From contig CAVOWL010000001.1 in assembly GCA_963700105.1 (NCBI GenBank), positions 124,001-188,000 of the forward strand: a stretch of 64,000 nt of DNA, given 5' to 3'. The stretch's first letter is position 1, and each line of letters begins with the position of its first letter. Shown here one piece after another: positions 1-7,651 of the stretch. The DNA comes from CAVUWL01 sp963700105 (GTDB lineage Bacteria; Actinomycetota; Thermoleophilia; Solirubrobacterales; 70-9). A model generated the notes under the pieces. It had not been told where the DNA came from. It saw only the letters and a program-made list of their open reading frames with translations, and searched no databases. The position numbers were made by a program, and so were the translations under genes.

Positions 1-390
1 AACCTGGTGATGGTCCAGTTCTTTCGCAACCGGCTTGAGACTCTGTAGGCGGCGCCTTGATCGGGCAGGACGGCCCTGACGCCACCGATATCTGCCATGC
101 GCGAGAGCTTCATGCTCGGCTCGCGGAGAAGCTTGCCCGCAATCGTGGGAAATTTCTTCAATCGCTGCGCTACGACCGGCTTTCCTTGGTCGCCGGCGTA
201 GTATCGAAGATTGGCCGCGACCCGGGAGAGCGGCTTCGACGTGCTCACCCCGCCACCGCTCGATGATTTCGATTGCCTCCAGAACCTCGGAAGGCGGCTG
301 ACAAAGGAACGACCTGCCTGCGATACCCAGGCGAAGCCGATCAGCAAGCGCCTTCCCGGCGCGGTCGACTTTGCTTTTGCTGTAAATCAC
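1..390 (-). pseudogene. RelA/SpoT-domain protein, frameshifted and cut by the window edge
   Basis: Reading the minus strand from a GTG at 390 gives IYSKSKVDRAGKALADRL, then EAIEIIERWRGEHVEA. The frame then breaks near 228-240. A neighbouring frame continues with SRVAANLRYYAGD, VVAQRLKKFPTIAGKLLR and MKLSRMADIGGVRAVLPDQ down to base 1. This order (INxWRxxH, then RxKxxxSIxxKL, then MQDIGGxRAV) is the hallmark of the RelA/SpoT nucleotidyltransferase family that makes or acts on (p)ppGpp. Family assignment is from these motifs. The gene runs off the left edge, so its active-site half is not seen. One frame change makes it a probable pseudogene; a sequencing error in one base would also explain it. 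A ThiC remnant sits directly upstream on the same strand. Confidence 0.7.
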
Positions 391-420
391 TCCCCAATTG
401 TCGCCGATCGGAGGGACTGA

Positions 421-690
421 TCAGACGGTGACATTGGCCGCGCGTTCGCGCTTGCGACGGGCCACGGTGTCATGCACGGCATCCCAGTCGACGTCCTTGA
501 AGTTGTGGATGGGACAGTATTTCGGGCCGCACATTGAGCAGAACTCGGCGTCCTTGAAGTAGTCATCGGCGAGTGTTTCGTCGTGCATCGCGCGGGCGGT
601 CTCAGGGTCGAGCGCGAGTTCGAACTGGCGCCGCCAGTCGAAGTTGAAACGGGCCTTGGAGAGCTCGCGATCCCACTCTGCCGCTCCTCG
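421..690 (-). pseudogene. thiC: ThiC C-terminal remnant (phosphomethylpyrimidine synthase)
   Basis: The minus strand encodes EWDRELSKARFNFDW, then ALDPETARAMHDETLADDY, then EFCSMCGPKYCPIHN and ends at a TGA at 421-423. This matches the C-terminal end of ThiC, the radical-SAM enzyme that converts aminoimidazole ribotide to the thiamine pyrimidine. The CxxCxxxxC iron-sulfur motif is complete (CSMCGPKYC). Only about 85-90 residues are present of a protein usually over 500 residues long. Homology stops near 690, where the plus strand starts to encode an unrelated hydrophobic protein, so the catalytic barrel is missing. It is a truncated remnant, presumably left by a rearrangement, and cannot work alone. 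Confidence 0.8.
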
Positions 691-975
691 GTGGCCGCTA
701 TCTTCGTCGTCCTCGTCCCTTTGATCCTATTCGGCGTTGAGCTGATGATCGTCGCAATCGTGGTCGTGGGAGGCGTAGTCGCCCGCAGTGCGCTCGGCCG
801 ACCTTGGATCGTTCTTGCCATCCCGAAGACGGATCCGGCCAAAGCTCTCGCTTGGGAGGTAAAGGGGTGGCGACGCTCAGAAGAGCTAATCGAACGCGTG
901 GCCGCAGAACTTTCGGCGGGCGTGGCCGTGTCCCAAATCAGGAAGCCCAAGCAGGGCGGTGTGGGCTTGTCCTGA
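691..975 (+). CDS. Small membrane protein or fragment, unknown function
   Basis: From a GTG at 691 the frame encodes about 94 residues. A strongly hydrophobic segment (VAAIFVVLVPLILFGVE, LMIVAIVVVGGVVA) spans roughly residues 1-32. A soluble tail follows, with RPWIVLAIP, WEVKGWRRSEELIERVA and ELSAGVA. The tail looks like real coding sequence (a WxVxGWRxS pattern, regular heptad-like spacing). The start is uncertain because the frame stays open upstream, through the ThiC remnant on the other strand. It may be a complete small protein or the C-terminal half of a membrane protein joined at the same breakpoint that truncated ThiC. I do not recognise a family. Confidence 0.4.
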   Translation: MAAIFVVLVPLILFGVELMIVAIVVVGGVVARSALGRPWIVLAIPKTDPAKALAWEVKGWRRSEELIERVAAELSAGVAVSQIRKPKQGGVGLS

Positions 976-1042
976 TGATGCGCATGGGCGATCGGGCCCC
1001 CGAGGCTGTGGTCAACAACGGCTCTCTGGGTACGCTGCCAGC

Positions 1043-1510
1043 ATGGCAAGTCTCCTGCGTATCGCCGATCTCGACGAGCAAGGAATCATCCTGACAATGC
1101 CGGAGGTGCTTAGTCCGCTGCGCCCTGACGTAGAGAGCCTTCGATGGAGCATTCTTGACCTCCGCGAGGCGGTTCCCCAGGAAGGACACGAGGCGGACTT
1201 GGATGACGTCGAGCGGCGAGTGTCAGCATCCCCCGATGGACTCAGGATGTCATTTCGCGACTTGTCCGATTTTGCTGCAAAGACCCGCCAGATGATCGAT
1301 GGACTATTCGTTGCGTGCGCAGACCCTGCCCAGATGCCGAAATGCGACGATCATGACGCAGCAATCTTGGCGCGATCAGATGTAGTTCTTGCCGCCGTTG
1401 ACAGCTCGTTCTGGCTCTGTAGCGGACCTGAGGCAATCCTGCGCCGTGTCGAAGAGCGGTTCACCGACGTCTGCGAGGTGGACCCCACCAGCGTATCCCT
1501 CAGTGTCTAG
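1043..1510 (+). CDS. Hypothetical protein, 155 aa
   Basis: ATG at 1043, stop at 1508-1510. The product is acidic and soluble, with no signal peptide or membrane segment. It starts MASLLRIADLDEQGIILTMP, has an alternating charged middle (EGHEADLDDVERRV) and a likely helical C-terminal half (AILRRVEERFTDVCEV). Codon use and amino acid balance look like real coding sequence, unlike the arginine-rich frames on the opposite strand. I do not recognise the family. A longer upstream start (959) is possible but adds a low-complexity, poorly coding stretch. Confidence 0.5.
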   Translation: MASLLRIADLDEQGIILTMPEVLSPLRPDVESLRWSILDLREAVPQEGHEADLDDVERRVSASPDGLRMSFRDLSDFAAKTRQMIDGLFVACADPAQMPKCDDHDAAILARSDVVLAAVDSSFWLCSGPEAILRRVEERFTDVCEVDPTSVSLSV

Positions 1511-1560
1511 GATCGCCCCAGGCAGGTTCGCGATACGCCCGAGCGTAAGATTGTGCCGCC

Positions 1561-1764
1561 TCAGTGGCGCCTGACCAAGCGATCAAGCCAAGCCGTCACC
1601 GCGTCGGCATCCGAAGCGGCCACGTCGAAAATCTCGTTATTCCTAGGGTTTCCGGCCACATGAGTGAACCGGATAACCACTCGAATTCCGCCCTTCAGCT
1701 TTCCGTGCTTGATCGGCATTGGCACCCAATCCGCCAGCCCAGCGTCGTATCGGAGTTCGCGCAC
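1561..1764 (-). CDS. Small hypothetical protein, 67 aa
   Basis: GTG start at 1764, stop at 1561. The frame is open upstream to a TAA near 1833, and those extra codons (SYDGRFIISRVTDKDGNLV) read naturally into the ORF, so the true start may be a rare codon upstream or the N-terminus may be lost. The product contains WVPMPIKHGKLKGG, IRVVIRFTHVAG and NNEIFDVAASDADAVTAWL, which suggests a small beta-rich domain with a C-terminal helix. I do not recognise the family. Confidence 0.4.
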   Translation of the reverse strand: MRELRYDAGLADWVPMPIKHGKLKGGIRVVIRFTHVAGNPRNNEIFDVAASDADAVTAWLDRLVRRH

Positions 1765-2169
1765 AAGGTTTCCGTCCTTGTCGGTGACCCGCGAGATGAT
1801 GAACCGACCGTCATAACTGAACGAGCGGTCCGGCGAATGTTAGTCCTCGATCGCCGACTAATCGGGCCGGACGGTATCAGCCGGCGTCGAGCTGCCTCTG
1901 ACCGCGGGGGACTCCCTTTCCCGCCGCATCCGGGAACCCCTCTTCGAGGCAGAAACGGCGTCCTAGCCCCGATCCACCGTTTTCACCTCGCATGGTGTGA
2001 TCGGCTGGGTTTAGGTAAGTAACGGCGCCGGGGGTGTTCCCGAGATTCACCCCGATGTGTCTGTTGGATATGGATCAGCTCGAAGCGGAGCGCTCCGGCC
2101 CGTTCACGGGCAGGGTGAGTTCAACCGCTGCACCGGAAACGCTGAAATCGCAAAGTGCCGCGCCGCTCG
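1765..2169. other. Gene-free stretch
   Basis: Apart from possible extra N-terminal codons of the small minus-strand ORF (to about 1830), I see no convincing gene. Plus-strand frames here are arginine-rich shadows. Confidence 0.4.
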
Positions 2170-2466
2170 TTACGGACTCAAAGCGACGGGCACCGCCCGC
2201 AGCCAGGTGAAGGCCGCCGCCAGCGCGGCCGCCCAGGGCCAGCTGCGAGGCAGGCGCAAAGTCCTGCGCCGCCCAGAGCGAACGATCCGCCCGGCGACGT
2301 GCAAGAGGCGCTGGCGAATTCGCTTCGGCTCGGCGAGGGAAAGCTCTCCCTGCAGGCAGAGCAAAGCGCCCCAGCGCAGGATGCTCTGAGCGAGTAAAGA
2401 GATCTCCAGCCAGGCCTGGTTGTGCTCAAAGGCGGCGAAGTGAGTGGTTGAGAGAGTGAGCAGCAC
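2170..2466 (-). pseudogene. IS1380-family transposase, C-terminal remnant
   Basis: The minus-strand frame encodes THFAAFEHNQAWLEISLLAQ, then RIRQRLLHVAGRIVRSGRR and LRLPRSWPWAAALAAAF. This pattern (AFxHNxAWL, then RLLHVAGRIVR, then LRLPRSWPW) is the C-terminal end of IS1380/IS4-type DDE transposases of actinobacteria. Only about 95 residues remain of a protein usually above 400. An in-frame TGA sits just before the first codon, so the catalytic core is gone. No terminal inverted repeats were identified. It is a dead IS fragment and marks past insertion activity here. Confidence 0.6.
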
Positions 2467-2544
2467 TCAGGCTGAGGCTATAGACAGGGCGCGAGCGACG
2501 GCTCGAATCGACCGATGTGGAGAAAAGCCCGGTCGCGAAGAGGT

Positions 2545-2892
2545 CTAGGCAGGCACTGACTCGCCAGCCGGTACGTAGTGCTCCAGCTTGGCCTCTTGGT
2601 CCAGAGCGAACGGAATACCCTCCCCCGCCAGCTTCACGACCTCCGCGTAGCTGTCTCCGGCCGCGTACCAGCGCGCACGGTTTCCATTCGATCCTCCATC
2701 TCAGAGTAGCTTCCGCGCATCGTCCTCTGCAAGCCCCACGTCTTTGAAGAGGATCTTGCGGACCAGCGCGGGCCGGATCGTTGCCTTGTCATGAAAGGCG
2801 AACGTGACCAGCAGAACCTTGACGCAGGCATCGCGTCCGGAGTCGTGGATCACCTCGGCCTCGGCGCGGTCCATGCCGCCAGGGTTCGCCAC
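2545..2892 (-). pseudogene. Broken HicA/HicB-like toxin-antitoxin pair (tentative)
   Basis: Two pieces lie in one minus-strand frame, separated by a TGA at 2701-2703. The first (2892-2701) ends VTFAFHDKATIRPALVRKIL...DVGLAEDDARKLL, resembling the C-terminal end of HicA-type mRNA interferases. The second (2700-2545) reads ARWYAAGDSYAEVVKLAGEG then ALDQEAKLEHYVPA, resembling the C-terminal part of HicB-like antitoxins. The order toxin then antitoxin fits hicAB. The second piece has no plausible in-frame start, and the N-terminal GSH motif expected of HicA is not visible, so both look truncated. The family call is from short-motif resemblance only. Confidence 0.3.
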
Positions 2893-3299
2893 GGTCCGTG
2901 CGGGGCCTGCTTATGTCAACCGCTCACCTGAGGCTATGCGGAGGGGGTGACTGAACGCTTACGAAAAAATTGAAAATTGCAGCGAAAAAATAAAGATGAG
3001 GCGCCAGCGCAGCGCAAGACGCAGAATCTGCGCCGCATAAAGCTGCGTAGCGCGGGGGAGCGTATGCGTAGCGCGAGTTTCGCGTAAGTCGATTCGGGCA
3101 CCTCAGTGATATTTCGCCCCCTAAACGCGCGACTTCTCATCCCAACTCCTGAGATTGCCTCTCTCGCTCTCTCAGCGCCTGCTCTAGGCCCTCTTGGCAG
3201 AGCTTCGGATCTCGGCATAGACTCGCCTCACTGTCAAAGTCGGTCTCACGGTTGACGTTAGACGTCCGACCGGGCCGGTTGGTTCTCAGGAGGCGACGG
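2893..3299. other. Gene-free stretch left of the IS110 element
   Basis: No convincing gene. An A-rich patch at about 2960-3000 is embedded in GC-rich sequence. The decamer gcgtagcgcg occurs twice between about 3045 and 3080. Confidence 0.4.
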
Positions 3300-3471
3300 G
3301 CTGGCTCATAGGCTCGCTGTCGACCCGAAGGTCTGACTTGCATCGGTTGTGCCGCCCGCCGCCACCCGAGGATCCCCGGCTTGACTTAATAGGAGCGTGG
3401 CTTCGCCCCAAGTGAGGTTCGTCAGCCGGAGGTCCGTCCGAAGGCGACAACCAATCGAAGGGACAGGCAAG
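3300..3471 (+). ncRNA. Candidate IS110 guide (bridge) RNA region
   Basis: In the IS110 group, the non-coding segment upstream of the transposase encodes a structured RNA with two loops that pair with target and donor DNA and direct recombination. The segment before this intact transposase is GC-rich and has short self-complementary runs (for example around 3395-3415 and 3435-3455). Presence is inferred from family knowledge and position. I could not fold it or compare it with other copies. Confidence 0.3.
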
Positions 3472-4580
3472 ATGATCGTGATCGGAACGGACACCCACAA
3501 GAAAACTCACACTTGCGGAGCGGTATTTGCGGGAACCGGCCAGCGAGCCGGGGAGCTGACGGCGCCCGCGCGCAAGGCTGGCTTCGCCGAATTGCTGGCC
3601 TGGGGCCGCGAGCTCGACGCAGAGCGCATCTGGGCGCTCGAGGACTGCCGCCACGTCTCAGGTTCCTTCGAGCGCTTTCTGATCGCCTCCGGTGAGCACA
3701 TCGTCAGAGTTCCGCCCAAGCTCATGGGCGAATCCCGCCGCGGCGAGCGCACCCGCGGTAAGTCCGACCCGATCGACGCCCTCGCCGTCGCCCGAGCAGC
3801 GCTCAGAGAGGGCCCCGAGACCCTGCCTGCCGCGCATCTGGACGAGGCGGCGCTGGAGCTGAAGCTCCTGCTCGATCACCGCGAGGATCTCGTCAGGGCC
3901 CGTGGTGAAGACCAGCAGCGCCTGCGTTGGCACCTGCACGATCTCTGGCCGGAGTTGGAGCTGCCGGCCGGCTGCCTGGACCGCATCGTGTGGCTGGACC
4001 GGGTCGCTCGCAAGCTCGCTCGCGCCCCCCAGAGCGCCCGAGTGCGGGTCTCACGCGAGTTGGTGCGCGCGATCCGCGAGCGTTCCAAGCGCGCCTCAGA
4101 GTTGGAGCGCGAAATCGGCGCCATGGAGCGCGCCCAGGGGCCCCAGCTACTCGAGCTGCCCGGCTGCGGCGTGCTGAGTGCCGCCAAGCTGCTCGGCGAG
4201 ATCGCCGGGGCTTCACGCTTTTCCTCCGATGCCAAGCTGGCCCGCCTGGCTGGCGTTGCTCCGATCCCGGCCTCCTCTGGCAACCGCACCCGCCTGCGCC
4301 TTGATCGCGGCGGCAACCGCCAGCTCAACTGCGCCGTGCACCGCATCGCGGTGACCCAGAGCAGGGTCCATGCCCCAGCGAGGGAGTTCCTCGCGCGCAA
4401 GCGAGCGGAGGGCAAGTCAAACCGCGAAGCGCTCCGCTGCCTGAAGCGCCACCTGATCCGCTGGGTCTGGCGGCTTTTGATTGATTCTGAAATTGATAGA
4501 TCTATGAAAACCGTCGACACTCAGAGAGGCTTGCCGGTGCCGCACTTCGCGGCGGCGGCTTGACATAGGAGCAACCGGTC
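3379..4580 (+). mobile_element. IS110-family insertion sequence (limits approximate)
   Basis: An intact IS110-type transposase gene (3472-4563) is flanked by related short motifs. GGCTTGAC followed by AGGAGC occurs just before the gene (about 3379-3398) and again across its stop codon (about 4556-4572). IS110 elements lack terminal inverted repeats and carry short core sequences at their ends, so this paired motif may mark the boundaries. The left end could lie further upstream, to include a longer non-coding region, so the start is provisional. The sequence resumes with an unrelated secreted-protein gene at 4608. Confidence 0.55.
3472..4563 (+). CDS. IS110-family transposase (DEDD recombinase)
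   Basis: The ATG at 3472 follows GGGACAGGCAAG and opens directly with the family's N-terminal motif IGTDTHKKTH, so it is preferred over an in-frame ATG at 3397. The 363-residue length is typical. The RuvC-like domain occupies about residues 1-150, with candidate metal ligands D7, E57/D58 (ALEDC) and D99/D102 (KSDPIDA). A central coiled region (about 195-222) leads to the C-terminal Transposase_20 domain (about 225-315), with LPGCGVLSAAKLLGEIAG and GVAPIPASSG. S268 or S269 in the latter is the probable catalytic serine. No frameshift or missing motif is seen, so the enzyme should be functional. It catalyses DNA exchange through a recombinase mechanism rather than DDE chemistry. Confidence 0.9.
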   Translation: MIVIGTDTHKKTHTCGAVFAGTGQRAGELTAPARKAGFAELLAWGRELDAERIWALEDCRHVSGSFERFLIASGEHIVRVPPKLMGESRRGERTRGKSDPIDALAVARAALREGPETLPAAHLDEAALELKLLLDHREDLVRARGEDQQRLRWHLHDLWPELELPAGCLDRIVWLDRVARKLARAPQSARVRVSRELVRAIRERSKRASELEREIGAMERAQGPQLLELPGCGVLSAAKLLGEIAGASRFSSDAKLARLAGVAPIPASSGNRTRLRLDRGGNRQLNCAVHRIAVTQSRVHAPAREFLARKRAEGKSNREALRCLKRHLIRWVWRLLIDSEIDRSMKTVDTQRGLPVPHFAAAA

Positions 4581-4607
4581 GTCAACGCCTACGACTCGGA
4601 GATTCGG

Positions 4608-5286
4608 ATGAAAACTATTCGCAGCAAACTGACCTACGCCAACGTCATGGCGACCATCGCCGTCTTCATCGCCATTGGGGGAAGCGCTTACGCCGCAACC
4701 CAGCTGAAGAAGAACAGCGTGGGCACAAAGCAGATTAAGAACCAGGCGGTCACGGCAGCGAAAATCAAGAACGGCGCGATCACCGGGGCACAAGTCAAAA
4801 ACGGCTCGCTGACTGGTACCCAGATCAACGCTTCGACCCTAGGTTCGGTACCAAGCGCTACCACTGCGACGCATGCCGTAAATGCGGGAAGTTCCACGAG
4901 CGCCACCCATGCAGATTCTGCGACCACGGCCGCCACCGCCGAAGCGATCACGCCGCCCGAAGCGATGAACCTCGTTGGGGAACCGGGGGAGCCTTCCTTC
5001 GGCCCAGGCTGGGAAAACTTCCGGGCCTGCTCGGAAACTCCAGTCGGGTTCTACAAAGATCGGGAAGGCGTCGTCCACCTGCAGGGAATCGCCCAAAACG
5101 GCGGCTCGACCCTGATCTTTGCGCTGCCTACCGGCTATGCGCCAAAGGCTCCCGAGGTCTTTCCAGCCTTCGGTAACGGAGGAACTCTCTCTCTCTCATG
5201 TGAATGTCGTGCCAAACGGTCAGGTCGAAACCCCCGAAATAAGTCTGATCCGGCTGGACGGCATCACTTGGCGGGCGGGGCAGTAA
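4608..5286 (+). pseudogene. Secreted repeat protein, frameshifted in a CT tract
   Basis: The ATG at 4608 begins a protein with a signal or anchor segment (VMATIAVFIAIGGSAYAA), then four degenerate repeats rich in K-N-G (NSVGTKQIKNQAV, KIKNGAITGAQVKNGSLTG), an Ala/Thr linker (about residues 80-115) and a C-terminal beta domain (about 125-225). The reading frame is correct until the (CT)6C tract at 5185-5197. After it the expected C-terminus (HVNVVPNGQVETPEIS, then LIRLDGITWRAGQ and TAA at 5284-5286) lies in another frame. One more CT unit would restore a 226-residue protein; as written the frame runs on into unrelated codons to 5426. Secreted proteins with this N-terminal layout are common in Solirubrobacterales. 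Function unknown, probably cell surface. Confidence 0.7.
5185..5197 (+). repeat. (CT)6C dinucleotide tract inside the secreted-protein gene
   Basis: Thirteen bases of alternating C and T sit exactly where the reading frame of the 4608 gene shifts. Gain of one CT unit (2 bp) puts the conserved C-terminus back in frame; loss of one unit leads to an immediate TGA. This is the arrangement expected of a slipped-strand switch, or of a simple inactivating slip. Confidence 0.75.
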
Positions 5287-5460
5287 AGCAAAATGTGATT
5301 GCCCCAAACGCGTGCTGGGTGGCATCACGGCTGTCCGGGCCTAATTCCCCCTCATGGGTTCTGGAGAGAAAATGCGGGAGCCCTCTGCGGACCCTGGGGT
5401 GGCCAATTAGATTTAGCCCCCGTTAAACCGTCCCGCAATCACCGAACCGGAGGATCAGCC

Positions 5461-6084
5461 ATGAAGCGTTCGTATCCATCGCCGGCATTGGTTATCGCCT
5501 GCGTGGCCCTATTCGTCGCATTGGGGGGTACTGGCTACGCCGCTACCCATCTCCCATCCGGCACGAGCACTGCCACGCCAAGCAAGAGCAAGTCGAAGCG
5601 AGGTCCCCGGGGGGTTCGTGGACCTCAAGGCTTGCAGGGTATCCCAGGGACAACAGGGACAACAGGGATAACAGGGGCGCCCGGGCCGGGTGCGATGGAC
5701 TTCGTCTTCAATTCCAGCGGCACCGCGTCTCCAACCCCGACCACGCTCGGCCACGCGGGCCCCTTCAGCCTGAGCGGGGAGTGCGTCCAATCCGGAAGCA
5801 GTACAAAAACGGTTGTGCTCGAGGAAGGCCCAAGCACCACGATCGACGGGTTCGACATCTTGGGTGCCACCCCGCATTCCGTGAGCGTGCCCTTTCCGGC
5901 TCACCCCACCCCCGGCGAGCTGGTCGGAGTCACGAGCACGACCACGACGCCAGAAACCTATGCGTACAGCCTGTTCTTGGAGCCCTCGAGCGGGAGCCCG
6001 GTGGACACCACGATCACTATCGCGGCCACCGGGGGCACGACTGATACGTGCCACGCCTCCATGGTGGTGATCCCAACGAGCTAG
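5461..6084 (+). CDS. Secreted protein with a short collagen-like segment
   Basis: ATG at 5461 is preceded by CCGGAGGATCAGCC, a good ribosome site; 207 aa. The N-terminal anchor is ALVIACVALFVALGGTGYAA (residues about 8-29). A Lys/Ser linker follows, then about ten Gly-X-Y triplets (GPRGVRGPQGLQGIPGTTG, extending to GAPGPGA, about 47-78). The C-terminal domain (80-207) is Thr/Ser-rich and looks beta-structured, with two cysteines (ECVQ, DTCHAS) that may form a disulfide. Such signal plus Gly-X-Y plus beta-domain proteins are recurrent in Thermoleophilia and are presumed cell-surface proteins. It lies 175 bp after the frameshifted secreted-protein gene and has a similar N-terminus, so the two are probably related in role. 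Confidence 0.8.
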   Translation: MKRSYPSPALVIACVALFVALGGTGYAATHLPSGTSTATPSKSKSKRGPRGVRGPQGLQGIPGTTGTTGITGAPGPGAMDFVFNSSGTASPTPTTLGHAGPFSLSGECVQSGSSTKTVVLEEGPSTTIDGFDILGATPHSVSVPFPAHPTPGELVGVTSTTTTPETYAYSLFLEPSSGSPVDTTITIAATGGTTDTCHASMVVIPTS

Positions 6085-6678
6085 CCGGGCGAAAATTCGG
6101 ACCCTCAGGCGCCCTCTGCGCCCGTTTGACTCTGCATCAGGGCGGGTTGCGCCCAGTCCCACACGCCTGAGCCTCGCGCTCTCAGAAGGGCCTTTTTACA
6201 TGCCTTTGCCGGGCAGGTAGTTCCGTGGATCCGGTCGCCTCATGAGCAGCACCGACTGCAATCTGCGTGACGACGCCAGCTGTAGCGGCGGGCCTGTTCT
6301 CACTCCGCCTGAAATCCCAAGGCAGAGCAAAGAACTCGCAACAGCACTCACTCCACGGATAGGTGGCGCTGCGAACATCATCTGGCATCGTCCGTTAAGC
6401 CAAAATGGTCCGCGCTGGTCGGTTTGAGAGCCGAGGTTGTCGACTTGAGGGCACCTTCAACGCCCGCGGGGAATGAAGGCGCCCAAGACTCAGGGTTCAT
6501 GCCACGATGCCGATCCGGCTACCGTGCCTTCCCGGGTTGACCATTGCCTCCCATTGTCCTCATCCGCGTGGTGCCCGTACAGGTCGGCGGAGGGATCGGT
6601 ATGACGCGGGGGCTGCATACTTCCCGCCATCCCGAGGAAGCTGGCTTAGATGATTGACCGCTTCGACAGGATTCGAAG
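6085..6678. other. Gene-free stretch with one copy of the dispersed repeat
   Basis: No convincing gene on either strand. It contains the most degraded copy of the dispersed ~110-bp repeat (6331-6390). Confidence 0.4.
6331..6390 (+). repeat. Dispersed repeat, copy 1 (degraded)
   Basis: Shares actccacggata, then ggcgctgcgaacatcat, with the copies at 9423-9540 and 11630-11741. Only the central part is recognisable. CCAC-GGATAG-GTGG could form a small hairpin. Confidence 0.45.
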
Positions 6679-7443
6679 TTGCTAGGCGCCCCGGCAGTTT
6701 TTGCAGCGGCGATTTCGTTGGCACTTGGTGCCGGGACCCACACGGCGGGCGATACGGTGGGCCGCGCGACCCGGGCAATCGACGCGATCGACTCAAGCCT
6801 CGCCCGGCCGATCCCGAGGGCACCCAAGCCGAGCTCGCTTGTGGCGCGCACCCCGACCCGCTCAGCCAACGCGGTCCCGACCGGCGCCTCGGTCGATGCA
6901 GTCGGTGCGGCTGCATCGATGCCGGCGGCCTCGGCGGGCACCAACGGCTCCGCCAAGCCTCCCCCGAGCGGCTCGACGGCCAACGAGGCGGTGATCGCCC
7001 AATCGCTTAAGGCGCTATCGGCGCAGAGCACCAGCCCGACGGCCACTTTGGTCAACGGGATCGCTTTTGCGCCGGCGGGAGCACCCCCGGCGGTTGAGGG
7101 AGTGATCGGCGCGGCCAACATGATCTCCGATTTGCCCTACGTCTGGGGCGGGGGCCATGGCTCCTGGTATGCGTCGGGGTATGACTGCTCGGGAGCGGTC
7201 AGCTTTGCCCTGCATGGCGGTGGGCTTTTGAATCAGCCCATGACCTCCGGTTCATTGGAGAGCTACGGAGCCCCCGGGCCCGGTCGCTGGATCACGATCT
7301 ATGCAAACTCAGTCCACGCCTACGCCGTGATCGCCGGATTGCGCTGGGACACGGTCGGTGATGCGCGCGGAACGGGGCCGCGCTGGCACGCAGAACCTCC
7401 CTATCCAGCCGGTTTCGTCGTCCGCCATCCGGTCGGGTACTGA
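6679..7443 (+). CDS. Secreted NlpC/P60-like protein
   Basis: TTG start at 6679; 254 aa. An N-terminal hydrophobic segment (APAVFAAAISLALGAG) acts as signal. It is followed by a long Ala/Pro/Ser/Thr-rich linker (about 25-135) of the type that spans the cell wall. The C-terminal domain (140-254) has YVWGGGHGSWYASGYDCSG with candidate nucleophile C170, and NSVHAYAVIAGLRWDT with candidate H213. This Cys/His arrangement is that of NlpC/P60 cysteine peptidases that cut peptidoglycan stem peptides. The exact variant (GYDCSGAVSFALHGGGLL, ending GFVVRHPVGY) recurs in Thermoleophilia. The third polar residue of the triad is not obvious, so hydrolase activity is inferred. Earlier in-frame starts are possible. 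Confidence 0.7.
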   Translation: MLGAPAVFAAAISLALGAGTHTAGDTVGRATRAIDAIDSSLARPIPRAPKPSSLVARTPTRSANAVPTGASVDAVGAAASMPAASAGTNGSAKPPPSGSTANEAVIAQSLKALSAQSTSPTATLVNGIAFAPAGAPPAVEGVIGAANMISDLPYVWGGGHGSWYASGYDCSGAVSFALHGGGLLNQPMTSGSLESYGAPGPGRWITIYANSVHAYAVIAGLRWDTVGDARGTGPRWHAEPPYPAGFVVRHPVGY

Positions 7444-7651
7444 GGGCGAGATCCGTCGTCCCCGAAGGCGTGGTGGCCTGAGCGATCATCACAGTCCTAA
7501 GTCGACTTCTCTCAAATGGCGAGCTGATAGGTCGATTCAAGGCTCCCGATGGGGTCCCGCCTTGAGCTGCGTTCCCCGGTCATTTACATCGATAAGCCCA
7601 AACGTACTAGGGTCGTGACAATCGGAACAACTCAGTCCCGGAGGTAGAGAT

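Noticed and set aside
387..1049. Long minus-strand frame of 220 codons, Ser/Thr/Arg-rich
   Set aside because: It is a shadow of the ThiC remnant and the plus-strand membrane ORF; it shows no motif or periodicity.
2057..2397. Plus-strand Arg/Ala-rich frames
   Set aside because: They are antisense to the IS1380 transposase tail, whose minus-strand reading matches the family.
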